Assembly (NCBI GenBank): GCA_038210595.1
Contig: JBBQWN010000008.1
Location: 1 to 64,000, forward strand
Direction: 5' to 3'
Source: Glacieibacterium sp038210595
Lineage (GTDB): Bacteria > Pseudomonadota > Alphaproteobacteria > Sphingomonadales > Sphingomonadaceae
Length of the DNA stretch: 64,000 nt
The notes under the pieces are model-generated. The model was not told the DNA's origin. It saw nothing but the letters and a program-made list of their open reading frames with translations, and ran no database searches. Positions 7,767 through 16,388 of the stretch are shown here, piece after piece. The translations under genes were made by a program, and so were the position numbers. Numbering within the stretch: the first letter of the stretch is position 1; every line of letters starts with the position of its first letter.

Positions 7767-9041
7767 ATGCAGTTTATCGCCCGTGCGCTTGCCTTGAGCC
7801 TGCTCTCCACCACCGCTGCCGTTGCCGAAACCGTGGTCGTCACCGCGGCGCATATGGTCGACGTGGTCGCCGGCCGGACCATTGACAACGCCGCAGTCGT
7901 GGTCGTCGACGGGCGGATCACTGCGGCCGGGCCGACGTCCGGCGTAACCATTCCCGCTGGTGCGAAGCGCATCGACCTGGGGCCGCTGACGCTGCTGCCC
8001 GGGCTGATCGACATGCACGTCCACCTGACCAGCGATCCGACCATCGGCGGCTATAACGGGCTGGAATACACGCCGTCGTTCTGGACGGTGCTGGGCGTCG
8101 CCAATGCAAAACGCACGGTGGAGGCGGGCTTCACCACGGTCCGCAATGTCGGCAGCAGCAACTACGACGATGTCGGGCTGAAGCAGGCGATCGGGCGCGG
8201 CGACATTCCGGGGCCGCGCATCGTGCCCGCGACCTACGCCATCGGCGCGACGGGCGGCCACTGCGACACCACCGAATACCCGCCCGACATCCATGTCGAC
8301 ACACCGGCGGTGGCGAACGGCCCGGAGGAGATCCGCGCCGTGGTCCGCAAGCTCAGGAAATACGGGGCCGAGGTGATCAAGTTCTGCGGCACCGGCGGCG
8401 TGTTCTCCAAGACCGACAGCGTCGGCGGGCAGCAGTATACGCAGGAGGAGATGAACGCCCTGGTGTCGGAAGCGCACCAGCTCGGCATGCGGGTCGCGGT
8501 CCACGCGCACGGCGCGGAAGGCATCAACACCGCACTGCGCGCCGGCACCGACACGATCGAACATGCCAGCCTGGCCGATGCCGAAAGCTTTCGCCTCGGC
8601 AAGCAGGGCAAGCACTGGTTCTCCATGGACATCTACGACGACGACTACATCCTGGCGCAGGGAACCAAGAACGGCGTCTTCCAGGAGAGCCTCGACAAGG
8701 AGAAGTTGATCGGCCGCAAGCAGCGCGAGACCTTCCGGGCGGCGGTCGCCGCCGGCGTGCCGATGGTGTTCGGCACCGATGCGGGGGTCTATCCGCACGG
8801 CACCAACGCGCTGCAGTTCGCGACCATGGTCGAATGGGGGATGACGCCGCTGCAGGCGATCCGCGCCGCCACCGTCAACGCCGGCGAGGCGCTGGGCCGC
8901 GCTCAGGATGTCGGCGCGCTGACGCCGGGCCGCTATGGCGACATGATCGCGGTGGCGGGCGACCCGACCCGCGACGTCACCACGCTCCAGCGCGTCGCCG
9001 TCGTCATCAAGGGCGGGGTCGTCGTGAAGGATGCGCGCTGA
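7767..9041 (+). CDS. Exported metal-dependent amidohydrolase
   Basis: This belongs to the amidohydrolase superfamily branch that includes imidazolonepropionase-like enzymes and Xaa-Pro dipeptidases. A Sec signal peptide covers residues 1-20 (cut after TAAVA). The metal ligands expected of the TIM barrel are visible: DMHVHL, then VHAHG, GTDTIEHAS and GTDAG near the C terminus. It should act in the periplasm on cyclic amides or dipeptides, the substrate being unknown. ATG 7767 follows AAAGGGG. It converges on the S9 peptidase gene, which also encodes an exported peptide-cleaving enzyme. Confidence 0.87.
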   Translation: MQFIARALALSLLSTTAAVAETVVVTAAHMVDVVAGRTIDNAAVVVVDGRITAAGPTSGVTIPAGAKRIDLGPLTLLPGLIDMHVHLTSDPTIGGYNGLEYTPSFWTVLGVANAKRTVEAGFTTVRNVGSSNYDDVGLKQAIGRGDIPGPRIVPATYAIGATGGHCDTTEYPPDIHVDTPAVANGPEEIRAVVRKLRKYGAEVIKFCGTGGVFSKTDSVGGQQYTQEEMNALVSEAHQLGMRVAVHAHGAEGINTALRAGTDTIEHASLADAESFRLGKQGKHWFSMDIYDDDYILAQGTKNGVFQESLDKEKLIGRKQRETFRAAVAAGVPMVFGTDAGVYPHGTNALQFATMVEWGMTPLQAIRAATVNAGEALGRAQDVGALTPGRYGDMIAVAGDPTRDVTTLQRVAVVIKGGVVVKDAR

Positions 9042-9056
9042 GCGTTGCGGACGCGG

Positions 9057-11018
9057 CTATTTGAGCATCTTGTCGAGGAAGTCCGCGCTGCGGCCGAGCA
9101 TGTCACGGCGCGCCAGCGAGTCGTCGATCTGGTGGTCGAGACCCTTGTATTCGATCAGCTCGACCGACTTGCCGGCGCGCTTGAGGCTGCTCGCCATCGC
9201 CCGCGACTGCGAAATATCGACGTTCAGGTCCTTGTCGGCGTGGAAGATCAGCACCGGCGCGCGGATCGCACCGGCGTTGCGCGCCGGCGACCCGGCGAGC
9301 ACGTGCGGTCCATTGCCGATCATCGCATCGACCAGCTTGAAGTTGGTGTAATTGCGCGCGCCTTCGCGCAGCAGCGCGAGATCGGTGACCGGCGCGATGG
9401 CGACGGCGGCCTTGTAGAGGTTCGGCTCGACGACATTCGCCTGCAGCGCTGCGTACCCGCCATAGCTCCAGCCGACGATGGCGAGCTTGCCGGCGTCGGC
9501 GCCCTGCGCCGCCAGCCATCGGGCACCGTCGTTGACGTCGCCGATCGCCAGCGCCCACGACTGGAAGCCGTTCTTGGCGAAGAAGTCGCTGCCATAGCCG
9601 CTCGAACCCCGGTAGTTCGGCTGCAGCACCGCATAGCCGCGCGCGGCATAGAATTGTGCAAGCCAGTCGAAGCCGGCGGTGTCGCGCGCCGACGGTCCAC
9701 CATGCGGCATGACGATTGCGGGCAGCCCCTTGAGGCTTGTCTTGCCCGGCGGCAGCGTCAGATACCCAGGGATGCGGGTGCCGTCGCGCGCCGCATAGTC
9801 GATCGCACGCTGCTCGCCCATCGTCACGCCGTCGAGCGCCGGATAGACGGAGAGCAGCTCGTTCAGCTGCTTGGTGGCGCTGTCGAACAGATAATAGCGG
9901 CCGGGCGTATTATCGCTGTCGGCATAGACCAGCTTCTTGGACCCATCCCAGCTTTCATCGAGGACGCTGACCGCCGGTTGACCGGGCAGTGCCTTGGACA
10001 GCGAGCGCCCGAGCGCGGCGAGCTTTGCGTCGAAGAACTCGTACCCGTCCCGCTCGACGGTATAGCTGGCGGCGACCGGCCGGTTGTACTTGCCGATGCG
10101 CAGCACGCCGTCGACGTCGACCTTGTCGTGCGCGAACACCAGGGTGTCGGTTTTCGCGGCGTCGGCGGCGACGCTGTACAGCGCCTGGCGGCCGTTCAGC
10201 GGCTTCAGCACAAACACGTTGTCGCCGCTTTCGTCGAAGCCGTCGAAACTTACCGCACTCTGGTCGAGCAACGTGGTTCGGGCGAGCAACAGCCAGTCCT
10301 TGCCGGTCTTGGGCCTGACGAAATAGGCAATGTTGTCCTTGACGTAGCCCACGACGTCGCGCTGGATCAGGCCGCGGAAGCGGATGTTACCGTGGCTGTC
10401 CGTCCCGAGCGTGGTCACCGCCGAATCGCTGCGCTCGACCATGCGCCGCGATCCCGTCTTAACGTCGACAAGCGCGGCACCGACCCCCGGCTCTTCGGGC
10501 CTGATATTGGTATTGCCGGTGTAGGTATGCCCGATCACCACGCGCATCAGCACGTGACCGGGATCGTCGGGCAACCAGTCGATGATCTCGCTGCCGTTGT
10601 TCATCACCTGCTCCCGCGATGAACTCGATTCGCCGATCAGGCGCAGGTTCTTGCCATCGGTATCGACCGCGACGGAACGGGTATAACCGACCTTCTCTAC
10701 GCCCGAGCCGATGACCCCGTAGACCCGGCAGATGATACGGGCGTCGGTCTTGAAGGCACAGTAGACAGGTCGCGTCGACAGATCGCTGCCGCCCAGCACG
10801 ACCGCCGACTTGCCGGTCACGACATCGGCGACGGTGACCGCCAGTCCGGCCGCCCCGAGCGCGCCGATATAGACGACCTTGCTGCCGTCAGGCGACAATG
10901 CGACCTGCCGTGCCGCAGGGCGCGACGCGAACATGCCCGCAAGATCGGCGGCCGCCACGCCGTTCGCGCCGCCGTTCGCCATGCCGATCGCTACGACGGC
11001 CGCCAGTATCCAACGCAT
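9057..11018 (-). CDS. Exported S9-family (prolyl oligopeptidase-like) peptidase
   Basis: The 653-residue protein has a signal peptide (to about residue 23), a beta-propeller-like N-terminal region (LSPDGSKVVY repeats) and a C-terminal alpha/beta hydrolase domain. The nucleophile is Ser518 in GWSYGGY, the acid lies in HADKDLNV and the base His in GLDHQID. This layout fits acylaminoacyl or dipeptidyl peptidases of the S9C type. ATG 11018 is preceded in frame by a GTG at 11021; GGGGTAGGGG upstream serves either. It probably trims peptides in the periplasm. Confidence 0.9.
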   Translation of the reverse strand: MRWILAAVVAIGMANGGANGVAAADLAGMFASRPAARQVALSPDGSKVVYIGALGAAGLAVTVADVVTGKSAVVLGGSDLSTRPVYCAFKTDARIICRVYGVIGSGVEKVGYTRSVAVDTDGKNLRLIGESSSSREQVMNNGSEIIDWLPDDPGHVLMRVVIGHTYTGNTNIRPEEPGVGAALVDVKTGSRRMVERSDSAVTTLGTDSHGNIRFRGLIQRDVVGYVKDNIAYFVRPKTGKDWLLLARTTLLDQSAVSFDGFDESGDNVFVLKPLNGRQALYSVAADAAKTDTLVFAHDKVDVDGVLRIGKYNRPVAASYTVERDGYEFFDAKLAALGRSLSKALPGQPAVSVLDESWDGSKKLVYADSDNTPGRYYLFDSATKQLNELLSVYPALDGVTMGEQRAIDYAARDGTRIPGYLTLPPGKTSLKGLPAIVMPHGGPSARDTAGFDWLAQFYAARGYAVLQPNYRGSSGYGSDFFAKNGFQSWALAIGDVNDGARWLAAQGADAGKLAIVGWSYGGYAALQANVVEPNLYKAAVAIAPVTDLALLREGARNYTNFKLVDAMIGNGPHVLAGSPARNAGAIRAPVLIFHADKDLNVDISQSRAMASSLKRAGKSVELIEYKGLDHQIDDSLARRDMLGRSADFLDKMLK

Positions 11019-11078
11019 CACGCACCCCTACCCCGTTGCCGCGAACCTAGCAGGCGGGCGCGGAACCGCTAGCGCATT

Positions 11079-13166
11079 TCAGGGCCGGTAGGTCCGTTCG
11101 ACGTGCCCGGCGAGTGCTTTCTCGTCAAATAACACCGGCTTCCAGCGTTCGGCGGCAAACAGCCTGGCCTGATCCGCGTAGTGCGGGGACTCCGGGCGGC
11201 TCGTGGCGGCACCGAACTGGTGGATGCTCTCGGACCGGACGTGTCCGGCCTTATCCCATTCGGCGAGCATGATGAAGCTGTCGCCGTGGTCGGCGATGCG
11301 GATGCCGTCCTCCTTGCGGCTGTAAATGGCGCGCATCGCATCGGGTCCGCCATAGACCGGGATCGACAGCTTGCCGCGGACAAGGCGCTGAACGTCGCCG
11401 AGCGGCGGATCGAGCCGGCCGAAGTTGGCCTGCAGCCACGCCGCCTCTTCGGTCAGCGTCGCACGGGCGTCGGGCAGCGGGTCGCCGCGATAGATCGACC
11501 GCGCCGCCGCGCCGATCACCGCCGCCGCCAGCGCGTCGGCGCGGCCCCGGCCATCCTGGTTCCAGTCCCAGGTCTGCAGCAGGTCGCGCGCAGCGCCGGC
11601 CTCGCCGCCACCGCTGACCGCGGTCAGCTTCGCCATCCAGTCGGCGATGGTGCCGGCATGGGCGTAGGTCTTGTCGAACTTGATGCGCAGCAGGTCGGCG
11701 CGCGAGATGGGTCCGGGCAGCGCCGCTAACAGCGCGATCCACCGGTTGGCGCGGTTGGTCATGAAGGTTTCGAGCCCGAGCTCCGGCGCGAAGCTGGCGG
11801 CCTGCAGGTCGTCGGCTGGGGCGGTGGCGTGGAACGGTGTGTTGTTGGAATTGGCCACCCAGCCCGACGGCGGGTCGATCACCGCGGGATCGTCGGCGAA
11901 CGGCAGGTAGTGTGTCCACACGTTCCGCGAGGTGTCGCCGGGCAGCACGCCGGGCCAGTCGAAGCCCGTCGCCCGCGCCGGGAAGCGGGCGTTGTAGAAC
12001 ATCCCAACATGGCCGGCGGCGTCGGCGTAGATGAAGTTGGTGGCCGGCACCGCCTGCATCGCCATCACCGCCCGCCACTCGGCGAAATCGCGCGCCTTGT
12101 TGAGCCGGTAATATTGCTCGACCTGCCGGACATCGCCGAAGCCGGTGTAGCGGACGGCGAACGTGCCGAGCGCATTGCGGATCACCGGACCGTGCACCGA
12201 ACGGTACAGCGTGCGGGGCACCGGCAGCGTCAGCGGGCCGTACTTTACGTGCAACCAGACCCGCGAGGTTTCGAGCGGCAGCCACTTGCCGTCGTAGCGG
12301 TAGTGCGTGCCATCGGCGTCCATGACGAGCTTGTACGTGTCGATCAGGTCGGGCCGATTGACGGTGTTGGTCCAGCCGAGCGTCTTGTTGTGGCCGAGCA
12401 GCGGGTAGGGCGCGCCGGGGAACAGCGCGCCGGCGAAATCCCAGCCCTGCTGCGAGTGGACGACGACCTCGTACCAGGCGACGCCGCCCTCCCACGGCTG
12501 GTGGGAGTTGGCGATCAGGCGGGTGACGCCGTCGTCGCTGCGGCGGCCGGCGACGGCGAACCCGTTGGAGCCCTTCTCCACTTCCGCCCCGGCATCGCGT
12601 GGCGGCAACTTGTCCTCGACCAGCGCGCCGAGCACCCGGTCGAGCCCGAAGAAGAACGGCGAGCGCAGCGCAAAGCCGGTGACGACATCGCGCCCGGTCA
12701 CCGGGAACAGACCGCGCAGCCGAATCTCGCCGGGGTGCTTTGCGGCATAGCGGTTGAGGCCTGCCGCATAGGCCTCGACGAGGTCGCGGGTGGCGGACGA
12801 CAGCTGGGTCCGGTAGCCGGCATCGGCGGCGCGGCGCGCGTCGAGGAAGCCGAGCGCGAAGTCGAGTTGCGCGCCGTCCTTGCCGCTGATCGCCCCGGCA
12901 CGGCCACGGGTGGCCGCCACGACCTCCTCCAGCGTCGGAAAGTCGTCCTCGGCATGGGCATAGGCGAGGCCGTAGGCGACGTCGGCATCGGTGCGGCCAA
13001 AGATGTGCGGCACGCCGTAGGTGTCACGAACGATGCGCACGTCATGGCGGCGAACCGGATCGGCGGCGGGCGCGGTGGCCGACAGATTGTCCCAGCTCGC
13101 CAGCCCGACGAACACGGTCGCGAGGATCGCACCGAGCCAGCCGGCGACCTTTAATGCTATCGCCAC
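11079..13166 (-). CDS. Penicillin acylase family (S45) N-terminal nucleophile hydrolase
   Basis: The family comprises amidases made as a precursor that cuts itself into alpha and beta chains, including penicillin acylases and acyl-homoserine-lactone acylases. The sequence reads VRIVRDTYGVPHIFGRTDAD early, the usual alpha-chain opening. The autoprocessing site is EKGSNGFAVAG, making Ser200 the N-terminal nucleophile of the beta chain. A hydrophobic segment at residues 7-23 targets it to the periplasm. GTG 13166 with GGGGAG upstream is the best start. The total of 695 residues is normal. Its substrate is unresolved; an AHL acylase role is possible because a LuxR solo is encoded in this window, but nothing direct links them. 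Confidence 0.88.
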   Translation of the reverse strand: MAIALKVAGWLGAILATVFVGLASWDNLSATAPAADPVRRHDVRIVRDTYGVPHIFGRTDADVAYGLAYAHAEDDFPTLEEVVAATRGRAGAISGKDGAQLDFALGFLDARRAADAGYRTQLSSATRDLVEAYAAGLNRYAAKHPGEIRLRGLFPVTGRDVVTGFALRSPFFFGLDRVLGALVEDKLPPRDAGAEVEKGSNGFAVAGRRSDDGVTRLIANSHQPWEGGVAWYEVVVHSQQGWDFAGALFPGAPYPLLGHNKTLGWTNTVNRPDLIDTYKLVMDADGTHYRYDGKWLPLETSRVWLHVKYGPLTLPVPRTLYRSVHGPVIRNALGTFAVRYTGFGDVRQVEQYYRLNKARDFAEWRAVMAMQAVPATNFIYADAAGHVGMFYNARFPARATGFDWPGVLPGDTSRNVWTHYLPFADDPAVIDPPSGWVANSNNTPFHATAPADDLQAASFAPELGLETFMTNRANRWIALLAALPGPISRADLLRIKFDKTYAHAGTIADWMAKLTAVSGGGEAGAARDLLQTWDWNQDGRGRADALAAAVIGAAARSIYRGDPLPDARATLTEEAAWLQANFGRLDPPLGDVQRLVRGKLSIPVYGGPDAMRAIYSRKEDGIRIADHGDSFIMLAEWDKAGHVRSESIHQFGAATSRPESPHYADQARLFAAERWKPVLFDEKALAGHVERTYRP

Positions 13167-13257
13167 GGCAATCTCCCCGTTGCGGCTTGTGCGAGCAAGC
13201 GCCGGGCGGCGCAAGGCCGGTGCTTGACGCGGCGCGCGCTTCCTTGTGCAAGGCAGC

Positions 13258-14154
13258 ATGAGATCCGAGCACCATCACGACCACGGCCACAGCCATGCCC
13301 CGGCGGCATTCGACCGCGCGTTCGCGATCGGTGCCGGGCTAAACATCGCCTTCATCGCGGCGGAAGTCGGCTATGGCTTTGCCGCGGACTCGCTGGCGCT
13401 GCTGGCCGATGCCGGACACAACGCGGCCGACGTGCTCGGTCTGCTGCTGGCCTGGGGTGCCGCCTGGGCCTCGCGGCGGCAGCCGTCGGAGGGTTTCACC
13501 TACGGGTGGCGGCGCTCGTCGATCATGGCGTCGCTGGTCAACGCGGTGCTGCTGCTGGCCGCGGTCGGCGTGATCGTCGTGGAGGCTGTCCAGCGCTTCG
13601 CCGATCCGGCGCCCATCGCGACCGGCACCGTCATGGCCGTCGCGGCGCTCGGCATACTGGTTAACGGCATTACTGCCTGGCTGTTCGCGCACGGGCGCAA
13701 GGGCGACCTCAACATTCGGTCCGCCTTCCAGCATTTTGCTGCCGACGCCGCGGTCTCGGCCGGTGTCGTCGCGGCGGCGCTGGTGATGCGCCAGACCGGC
13801 TGGCTGTGGGTCGATCCGGCCGTCGCGATCGCGGTCGGCGTGGTCATCGCGGTGACCGGCTGGGGCACGCTGAAGGAAGCGCTGCGGCTATCGCTCGACG
13901 CCGTGCCCGAAGGCATCGACTGCGCCGGGATCGAAGCCTATCTCGCCGCGCTGCCGGGGGTGCAGGCGGTCCACCACCTGCATGTTTGGCCGACATCGAC
14001 GACCGAAGTGGCGCTGACCGCGCATCTGGTCATCCCGGAGGCCGGGCCGCACGACGCGCTGCTGGGTCAGATCGCGCACGAGCTCGGCCATCACCACGGA
14101 ATCGCCCATCCGACGATCCAGATCGAGGCCGACGCGGCGGCCTGCGCCGGTTAG
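13258..14154 (+). CDS. Cation diffusion facilitator (zinc/cobalt/cadmium efflux)
   Basis: A 298-residue inner-membrane antiporter exchanging divalent metal for protons. The N terminus is His-rich (HHHDHGHSH, residues 5-13). Six membrane helices follow. The transport site is formed by the HxxxD pairs in AGHNAADV and HFAADAAVS, which suggests zinc or cadmium. A cytosolic dimerisation domain with VHHLHVWPTS and a C-terminal HHHGIAHPTIQIE closes the protein. ATG 13258 follows AAGG; an in-frame GTG at 13246 is less likely. Its stop overlaps the stop of rpmB on the other strand. Confidence 0.93.
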   Translation: MRSEHHHDHGHSHAPAAFDRAFAIGAGLNIAFIAAEVGYGFAADSLALLADAGHNAADVLGLLLAWGAAWASRRQPSEGFTYGWRRSSIMASLVNAVLLLAAVGVIVVEAVQRFADPAPIATGTVMAVAALGILVNGITAWLFAHGRKGDLNIRSAFQHFAADAAVSAGVVAAALVMRQTGWLWVDPAVAIAVGVVIAVTGWGTLKEALRLSLDAVPEGIDCAGIEAYLAALPGVQAVHHLHVWPTSTTEVALTAHLVIPEAGPHDALLGQIAHELGHHHGIAHPTIQIEADAAACAG

Positions 14155-14468
14155 GCGGCGGGCGCTGCTTCGGCGGTCGCGGCCTGTGCGGCGACCTTCT
14201 TCTTGATCTCGCGGCGCAGCTTCTGGGCGCGATCGCTCAGCTTCTCGGCGCGGGTCTTGATCAGCCAGTTGTCGAGGCCGCCGACATGCTCGACCGAACG
14301 CAGGCCGTTCATCGAGACGCGCAGGCGCACCGAGCGGCCGAGGATGTCGGACATCAGCGTGACGTTCTGCAGGTTGGGCAGGAACACCCGCTTGGTCTTG
14401 TTGTTGGCGTGGGAGACATTGTTCCCAACCATGCGACCCTTGGCGGTCAGCTCGCAAATGCGCGACAT
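14151..14468 (-). CDS. rpmB: 50S ribosomal protein L28
   Basis: The 105-residue sequence MSRICELTAKGRMVGNNVSH followed by NKTKRVFLPNLQ is the bacterial L28 signature, a structural protein of the large ribosomal subunit. The C-terminal Lys-rich helix ends in an Ala-rich tail (about ten residues longer than minimal forms). The cysteines of the zinc-binding L28 variants are largely absent, with only Cys5 present. The gene is monocistronic here, as usual in alphaproteobacteria. Confidence 0.97.
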   Translation of the reverse strand: MSRICELTAKGRMVGNNVSHANNKTKRVFLPNLQNVTLMSDILGRSVRLRVSMNGLRSVEHVGGLDNWLIKTRAEKLSDRAQKLRREIKKKVAAQAATAEAAPAA

Positions 14469-14533
14469 GCGTGTTCGTCCTGAATTCTGGTGTGCCTGAA
14501 AGGCGGGGGCGATAGCGGACAGGGCACCGAACG

Positions 14534-15217
14534 TCAAGGCCGCAGGGTAAGCAGGAACGGCAATGCCAGCGTCGCCAGCACGCCCGCAATCACCATCGCC
14601 GCGCCGGCAAAAGCCGCCGCCTGCGGCGAGCGCCGGGTCAGCCAGTCGGTGCCGACCAAGTGCGCCGACACGCCGATGGCCGTCCCCGTCGCCGCCGGGC
14701 CAGTGATCCGCAGAAGCCGCAGCAGCGGCGGCACGACGATGGTGCCGACAACGCCGCCCAGCACCGCGAAGGCCGCCGCCAGCGCCACCGGGCCGCCGCC
14801 ATGGGCGTGTATGGCGACCGCGAACGGCGTCGTCACCGTGCGCGTCGCGAACGCTCCAGTCAGCCCTGGCGGCAGGCCGGCCAGCCGCGCCAGGCCCAGC
14901 GCGCTGCCGACCCCCACCGCCAGCCCGATGGTGACAGCCGTAAGCAGCGGCACGGCGCGCGCCCGCAGTTCGGCGCGCGAGTCCCACAGCAAGGCGCCGA
15001 GCGCGACGACGGCGGGCTTCAGCCACCAGGTCAGCGGTGCCGCCGCGGCGACATAGGCCGGGACCGGAATTGCGCTCAGCCACAGCAGGGCGCTGACACC
15101 CAGCGCCGCGAGCAGCACCGGACTGGCCCAGGCCGGGCCGCCGATCGCCCGCGCCAGTCGCCGCGCCGCCATAAAGGCCAGCAGCGTCACCGCCACGGCG
15201 AGCAACGCGGGCATCAT
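14534..15217 (-). CDS. lrgB: LrgB/CidB-family membrane protein
   Basis: A 227-residue integral membrane protein of the LrgB/CidB family, partner of LrgA. In other bacteria these holin/antiholin-like pairs affect murein hydrolase activity or export pyruvate and glycolate. The conserved region FATRTVTTPFAVAIHAHGGG is clearly present, followed by GTAIGVSAHLVGTDWLTR. The start codon ATG 15217 overlaps the lrgA stop in ATGA, so the two are translationally coupled. A second in-frame ATG follows directly. Confidence 0.87.
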   Translation of the reverse strand: MMPALLAVAVTLLAFMAARRLARAIGGPAWASPVLLAALGVSALLWLSAIPVPAYVAAAAPLTWWLKPAVVALGALLWDSRAELRARAVPLLTAVTIGLAVGVGSALGLARLAGLPPGLTGAFATRTVTTPFAVAIHAHGGGPVALAAAFAVLGGVVGTIVVPPLLRLLRITGPAATGTAIGVSAHLVGTDWLTRRSPQAAAFAGAAMVIAGVLATLALPFLLTLRP

Positions 15218-15576
15218 CGGCGGTCCGCGGCGACAAAGACCACCGCGGTCGTCACGCCCGTCACCGCCACGCCGGCAACGAAGGCCAGCGCCAGCGGCAG
15301 CGCGTGACCGGCAAGCGCTTGCATGTTGCCGCCGACCGCGACCAGCGGCGCGACGATCAGCGCGCCCAGGCCGCCCGCCAGCCAACGCGCGCCGCGCAAG
15401 GTCCAGCCGAAGCGCCCGCTCGCCAGCATCAGCATGTAGCCGCCAAGCCCCAGCACCGGCCCCGGCAGGTCGACCCAGCGCACCAACTGTTCGCCCAGCA
15501 GCGCCAGCGCCGCCATCAGCGCTAGCCCCGCCGCGGTTTCGAGCCGCCGCCCCACCGAACCCCCTTTCGCCTGCAT
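15214..15576 (-). CDS. lrgA: LrgA/CidA-family holin-like membrane protein
   Basis: A 120-residue protein with four predicted membrane helices. Its features are LLGEQLVRWVDLPGPVLGLG and a GxMLMLASG segment, typical of CidA/LrgA. It should form the partner of the LrgB product encoded by the overlapping downstream gene. I chose ATG 15576, preceded by GAGG, which drops a basic non-conserved extension found in the open frame upstream. The family is more divergent at the C terminus than usual. Confidence 0.8.
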   Translation of the reverse strand: MQAKGGSVGRRLETAAGLALMAALALLGEQLVRWVDLPGPVLGLGGYMLMLASGRFGWTLRGARWLAGGLGALIVAPLVAVGGNMQALAGHALPLALAFVAGVAVTGVTTAVVFVAADRR

Positions 15577-15626
15577 CCGCGCCTCGCTAGACCTTTGGCG
15601 GCGCGACCCTGCGCCCAAGGTGCCCG

Positions 15627-15908
15627 ATGCCCTATTTCGCGATCCATTGCATCGACAAGCCCGATTCGTCGGACTTGCGCGCGGCGACGCGGGCGGCGCA
15701 CCTGCCGCATATCGCGGCGCTGGGCGACGCGCTGCTGGTCGCCGGGCCGCTGCTGAAGGACGACGGCCGCGCCATCGGGACGCTGCTGATCGCCGAATTC
15801 GACGATAAGGACGCCGCCGTCGCGTTCGCGGCGAACGATCCCTATCACCTCGCCGGGCTGTTCGCGTCGCGCTCGATCACGCCGTGGCACAAGGTATTTC
15901 CGGCGTGA
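15627..15908 (+). CDS. YciI-family protein
   Basis: A 93-residue protein of the small YciI family (dimeric alpha-beta barrel fold). It carries the conserved RAATRAAHLPHI, where the His is the usual active-site candidate, and the C-terminal NDPYHLAGLFASRSITPWHKV. The Asp and His residues match the family core. Members are related to muconolactone isomerase-like enzymes but have no agreed activity. The next gene starts inside its stop codon, so the two are co-translated. Confidence 0.92.
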   Translation: MPYFAIHCIDKPDSSDLRAATRAAHLPHIAALGDALLVAGPLLKDDGRAIGTLLIAEFDDKDAAVAFAANDPYHLAGLFASRSITPWHKVFPA

Positions 15909-16300
15909 GCGCGCCGGATATCCTGACCCACCCCCTCCATCTCGGCCTCGGGGCGACGGCGGTGTCCGAGCCGGCGTTCACCGGCGGGCCGTGGTACGAG
16001 TCCTACGGCGCGCGCCACGCGGGCGACGGTTCGGAGGGCCGGCTCGTGACGATGTTCGCTTTTACCGAACCCTGGGACAGTTGGGAGATGCACCCTGCCG
16101 GCGACGAGGTCGTGCTGTGCCTGTCGGGCACGATGACGCTGCATCAGGAGCACGCGGACGGAACCGTGGCGAGCGTCACCATTGGCCCTAACCAATATGC
16201 CATCAACCCGCCCGGCACCTGGCACACCGCCGATATCGCCGGTCAGGCGACGGCGCTGTTCATCACCGCCGGCATGGGAACGCTAACCCGCGAGCGTTGA
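15905..16300 (+). CDS. Cupin-domain protein
   Basis: A 131-residue single cupin barrel. The metal-binding motif 1 is altered: WEMHPAGDEVVLCLSG keeps one His and a Glu, followed by the Gly of the turn; motif 2 is NPPGTWHTADI. The start GTG 15905 overlaps the YciI stop (GTGA), and AAGG lies about ten bases upstream. The two small genes therefore form a coupled pair, perhaps acting on one small metabolite. The substrate is unknown. Confidence 0.8.
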   Translation: MSAPDILTHPLHLGLGATAVSEPAFTGGPWYESYGARHAGDGSEGRLVTMFAFTEPWDSWEMHPAGDEVVLCLSGTMTLHQEHADGTVASVTIGPNQYAINPPGTWHTADIAGQATALFITAGMGTLTRER

Positions 16301-16388
16301 ACTTGATGCTAGCCAAGACCTTGACGCTAACTAAATCTTTACCGATTAACTGCTAGATATTTCATTGGTAAACGCTGGGGGGCGTCCG